From Margaritifera margaritifera (Eukaryota > Mollusca > Bivalvia > Unionida > Margaritiferidae): 64,000 bases of DNA. Positions 59,763 to 64,000 of this stretch are shown in pieces. The DNA is taken from NCBI GenBank assembly GCA_029931535.1, contig JAQPZY010001664.1:3008001-3072000 (forward strand), read 5' to 3'. Position 1 is the stretch's first letter; every line of letters begins with the position of its first letter. The notes under the pieces are model-generated. The model was not told the DNA's origin and did no database searches. It worked only from the letters and a program-made list of their open reading frames with translations. The position numbers and the translations under genes are program-made.

Positions 59763-62190
59763 GACCTTTAAAAAAGACAGAAGGCCAAAAATAAATGTGT
59801 TTCCTATTGCACTGGTTTTAAAATTACGGTAGTCATGTAGGTTTTTTTTTTTTTTTTTTAAACATTATATATAAATCAAATAATATTTCAAGTGCTTTAA
59901 AGTCTGGGCAAAACTGGCTCAATTAGATGCACAAATCAATTTTGGCAATGTGATTTTTTTTTAATTTAAAAAAAAAAAAAAAAAATTTGGGTGGGGTGGG
60001 GAAAAAGTGCTAGGGTTGGCAATGAGAAACAGGGACATATTTTTTTGGGCCTAATTTGGGGGGTTTTAGGCAAATATTCGTACATATTTTACCATTATTC
60101 TCCCAAAAAGAACTGCAGAGTATTTAAAAAGCAGGTGCAGATGAGTGTATATGTTCGTTTTTTTAAAATAGTTTTTCTGCATTTTTAAAAATTCTGTTGT
60201 TGTTTATTTCTGCCTAACATGTTGTGGAAAATCCCCACTGTCATATATGACAAATATGGATGGTTGACCTTTTAACCGTGAATACATTCAGATGTAATAA
60301 TGTCAGCTTTTTACATGTGAAGGTGGAGAAAGTACCAGGTGTGATGAGGTTGCCATTTTGAGAAAATGTTTATCTTGATCACCAGTGGCCTCTAGCGGTG
60401 GTACCTGTTGCTATGGTAGGTAGATTGTTTAGTCAGGTGCAGACTGATTTGGACCATATTATGGGCGAATTTTCGTCTTAGATATAAATGTTACATTGAA
60501 ATTGTTTAAAATATGATATTTCTCATAATTTCCTAGATAAGTGGTACAGTTCAAAACTGCTTTAAGGAAACAAAACCCCAATTTTATGTGAGATAATGGC
60601 TTTGTTCTATATACAGATCAAATGAAACAATGTAAGATTGTTTATCTTGCATTGCCAATTTTTTTAAAATAAGGTAAATATTTTAAAAGCAGTCCATTCA
60701 CCTTTGTGCTAAAATGAAATAGTTTACTTTATTTTATGGAGACATAATATAATTGCCAATATTGAAAAAAATCCCATCATGTGTGTGTGTATATATATAT
60801 ATTGGTCTGAGTTGATAATGCTTTATTATATTTATATACAGAATTTGTCTTTATACCATATCTTGTATTATATTCTAACAGTACTAAATAAAACTTAGGA
60901 TGGTATGTCCTATTACCACGTTACTACTTAGAAAACATGCCCAAAAAGTTTCACTATACATCTTTGTCATTTGTATCCTATTGCATTAGTAATCAACGTG
61001 TGGTGCATTTGTCATAGTGAACGATTTAAATTTCCAATCAAAGGGACCACTAAAGTGCTGGATATTCTGAGGTAATCTCTAATGGGAGGCACTCTAAAGA
61101 GAATGTCCTATTGCCGTGGCAATTGAGAAATACAGTGACCATCCGTAGTACAGTTTCAAAGTAGAAAAAAAAAACAAAAAACCCCCCAGGAAATATTATG
61201 TAAAAGCAAAACATTTAATAACAAAATTTCAACATTTAATTCATAAATTTAATCAAGATTTTTATATGGTGGAGTCGTAGTAAATCCATTAAATAATTAT
61301 GATTGATTATATTCTTATGTTAAATTACATGGCATATTTATAGTTAACCCCAACCCCTCTAAACTTAAATTGTATGCCCTATGTCTACAAAATACCTTTT
61401 ATGAATTTGAAGAGATGGCAGGGTTCATTAACTTGCCTTTAAAACTACTGTTCTGATCTAAGAACCACACTGAAACAAAACTCATGAGTTTGACAATACT
61501 TCCCCCCCCCCCCCCCAGTAAAATAAACATTTTTATTGAGAATGCAAGTCATGTCAATAGTTCTGCTTTTATTGTTTAAATTGTGAAGCAGACAATTTGT
61601 AGACATTGTGCTTGGCACGATTTTATGATTGAAAAGTACAAGAAAGGGATTGGAACTGGATATGGTATGAATTGGATTTGATGACTTACTTAAATTTGCA
61701 CATGTAAAGGAAATCAATGATTTTGTTTACCCTGAATAGAGTTATTCTTCAAATTTTTAATATTCACTGCTATGTGAACTTCCTGACATTATGTTTACAT
61801 ACAAGTTATTCCGATGTTACGCATGGTGTCATCACTGAACAAAAATGGTTAAATGCCGCAGTAATTTGCATACTGTGGTAATAGGATGTGCCACTATATA
61901 TACTTAACAATGAAACAGGAGTCCTGTCAGATTCATGATTTAATTAAATACCTTATCATACATCTATATTCTGTGAATCTTTTGGATCTCATATTAAAAC
62001 AGGAATAATTTATAAAGTAAAACATGTATGCATGTTCCATTGTTTGTCTTTATGGTCTGAATCAGCTTGGCATTCGGTTTGAATAAGCAAGCATTAATTT
62101 AGTCATCATGAAATAATTTTATATGCCCACCATAAGGCAGAGCATATCAGTGTTATTACATTGTCTATCCAGCTGTTCCCTGTCTTGTTT
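59763..62190. other. no gene recognised; likely intronic or intergenic
   Basis: AT-rich DNA with T, A and C homopolymer runs (59840, 59970, 61502-61516) and a short (TG)n(TA)n at 60780. No coding, RNA or mobile feature identified. Confidence 0.6.
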
Positions 62191-62960
62191 CTGCACAATA
62201 ACTCTAGTTCTACACTTACCAAACTTTGTTAAAAGCTTTCATATGGGGTAAGAAAGAAGTCTATCATTTTTGGAGTCCAAAGGTAAAGGTCACTGATTCT
62301 GAAAGAACAAAAATGGTTTCTGCACAATAACATTAAATCTACATGTCAAACTTGCACCAAACTTAGCGATTGGCTTGCAACTGGGGTAAGCAAAAAGCCT
62401 ATTGATGTGGGGGTCAAGGTCACTGTGGCTGAAAAATGAATGATGGCTTCTGCACAAATATTTCTGTTCTGGACTATATAATTTTACCAAAGATTGTGGA
62501 TGGCTTACACTTTTGGTAGAAAAATGGGGGATGGGGGGAAGGGAGGGCACCTGTGAAAAAAATGAGTACAAATCAACTGCAACCAGAATGTTTTCTTTAC
62601 AGTTAGAAGGTTAAAAGTATGCTCTGGAAGTGCTTAAAATGCAGGAGTTTATGGAGGCTTTGTCTCCCTGGGCTGCCACCAGGGGTTCCACAGACAACTT
62701 GCCTACTTGTACTTGTCCCGCTCCTCCCCCTGCAAATGATATTTCTGGATATGCCCCTGAAAATCCCTATTGATTTAGTGAAAAGAGGTCAGAGCTCAAG
62801 GTCATTGTAACTGAAAGAAGAAAATGGTTGGCACTTAGGGTAATAAAGAAACTTATATATTTGGGGTCAAAAGGTAAGTGGTTATGATCATGGTAAAGGT
62901 AATATGAACATAATGGTTTTTGCACAATAAGTTTAGTTCCAGACTGTATACTTTGACCAA
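62191..62960 (+). repeat. tandem array of about 130-bp units
   Basis: Units begin with CTGCACAATAA at 62191, 62320 and 62450, and a worn copy at 62921. Shared inner blocks are ACCAAACTT, TGGGGTAAG, AAGxCTAT and GGTCAAGGTCACTG. The spacing of the first three is 129-130 bp. 62570-62780 is interrupted by unrelated DNA. Dispersed arrays containing GGTCAAGGTCACTGTG are familiar in bivalve genomes. Confidence 0.7.
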
Positions 62961-64000
62961 AGGTCTAGGTCAGTGAGACCCATTGGTCAGTAATCTCCAA
63001 TGTCAGCCATGTTCTACTAGTGCCTACATAGAGGACTGTTAAACATAGGGCAGGTGTAGCTTAGAGCCCATGTAAAACTATCCTCGCTGCAGTTTATACA
63101 GCTGATTATCATAGAGGCAATTAAAAGGTTAGGTGGTCACACATAAGCAACCACAATTCCACAGATTATTTCATTGGCTGAGAAGAGCTAGAGTGAAGCC
63201 ATGTTCAATCCTTTGAAGACTGTTGTGGGAGAGCCCATTAGGTTAATTTGCATAGGTAAAATGGAATAACCTAATTGATTTGAAGTTATAGGTAAATCAA
63301 AGAGATGCGTGTTGAAGAACAAAAGTTACTAGACATCGTTGCCGTGAATAAGAATGTTAAAGCCATCTTTATTAAAGATTACTGGCAAGTTTGGGATAAG
63401 CAGTAACGTTTCTTTGAACTTGGATTTCACTCCATATATGAAATGCAAAAGATGATTATTCACTAGTTGGAATAGTGTACAAGTGTGATTCATTTTTGAA
63501 GGCAAAATGTTGAAATGCAGTTCTGATTCAGGACAGATGAGCCATCTGCAAAGCGAGCCAAGTATAGCAAAACTAAATTTCAGAACTTCTGGACAAAGTT
63601 TGACTTTCTAAGTGCTGCAGTAAGGGGGAACATTTTATTTTTTGCACACACAGCAAACACCATATCAACATTAGTCATTCTGGAGTGTATGACATCCATT
63701 GACATAGCAGCACCATCCAGCATATTTAACCCTCCCTCACAGAAATGCAGATGTGGTAAGATTGTTTTCTATGCTAAGAAAAATTCAACAAGATCTTCTG
63801 AGAAGTTTGAATAACAGTACCATCCCATCTCAAATGAGTGCAAAGATGAACACAAATGACACTTGCATAACCTTAAAGCCCCCCTGCTGAGCTATTGAGA
63901 GCAGCAAAGACAGCATCTAATGAAGAAAATATTCCATTGTCAATGGATTTTAAAGTCAGATACTTGTTTTGTTTGTTTTTTAATGTCTGACTGGTTGTGA
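62961..64000. other. no gene recognised
   Basis: Moderately AT-rich DNA without open frames of note to the window's end. Confidence 0.6.

Noticed and set aside
62619..62810. Short plus-strand ORF with Cys/Pro-rich peptide
   Set aside because: Lies in a repeat interruption, lacks supporting context and reads as chance coding in a dispersed repeat.

Overview
The window reads as repeat-packed genomic DNA of a marine invertebrate, most likely a bivalve or other mollusc. The reasons are strong AT richness, abundant microsatellites, tRNA-derived SINEs of molluscan type, and dense nested transposons. I see no certain single-copy host gene. Almost everything recognisable is mobile or virus-derived.

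Layout. 1-3 kb: decayed cluster of small virus- or phage-like ORFs, including a tail-fibre-like repeat protein. 3.30-4.11 kb: an LTR retaining its polypurine tract. 4.1-4.8 kb: broken minus-strand ORFs of unknown origin. 5.2-11.35 kb: a degraded minus-strand LINE (L1/Tx1-like) with two GC-rich hairpin repeats in its 3' region. 12.6-26.9 kb: Polinton/Maverick A (adintovirus-like), minus strand, heavily decayed: terminal genes, protein-primed DNA polymerase B, two small virion-type genes and a chromodomain integrase. It is interrupted by a 3.8-kb DNA transposon (17434-21278) and a 1.4-kb LTR-like insertion (22659-24050), both with target-site duplications. 26.9-42.2 kb: Polinton B, plus strand, head-to-head with A and far more complete: divergent terminal gene pair, PolB, BIR/IAP-like gene (split by a solo LTR with a 4-bp duplication), tandem F-box-like genes, packaging ATPase, basic core-like protein, integrase, membrane protein, penton-like minor capsid protein, pVI-like protein and major capsid protein. 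Many B genes carry one or two stops or frameshifts; several small ones are intact. 42.9-54.2 kb: a plus-strand LINE with RNase H (I-like), disrupted by a transposase-type element, with a 310-bp hairpin-rich repeat before it and at its 3' end. 54.2-54.7 kb: an intact ORF related to the terminal gene of Polinton A, perhaps the displaced right end of B. 54.7-64 kb: a MITE, two SINEs, a solo LTR, tandem duplications and otherwise non-coding DNA.

How the parts fit. In both Polintons the two outermost genes by the polymerase end are divergently transcribed from a roughly 0.2-kb promoter region with TATA and CCAAT-like motifs. Each gene is followed by a sequence matching the metazoan replication-dependent histone mRNA 3' stem-loop. 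This suggests that the terminal genes of this lineage are processed like histone mRNAs and so tied to S phase. I regard this as the most interesting signal in the window. Polymerase, integrase, ATPase, penton and major capsid genes together are the hallmark set of a virus-like self-synthesising transposon.
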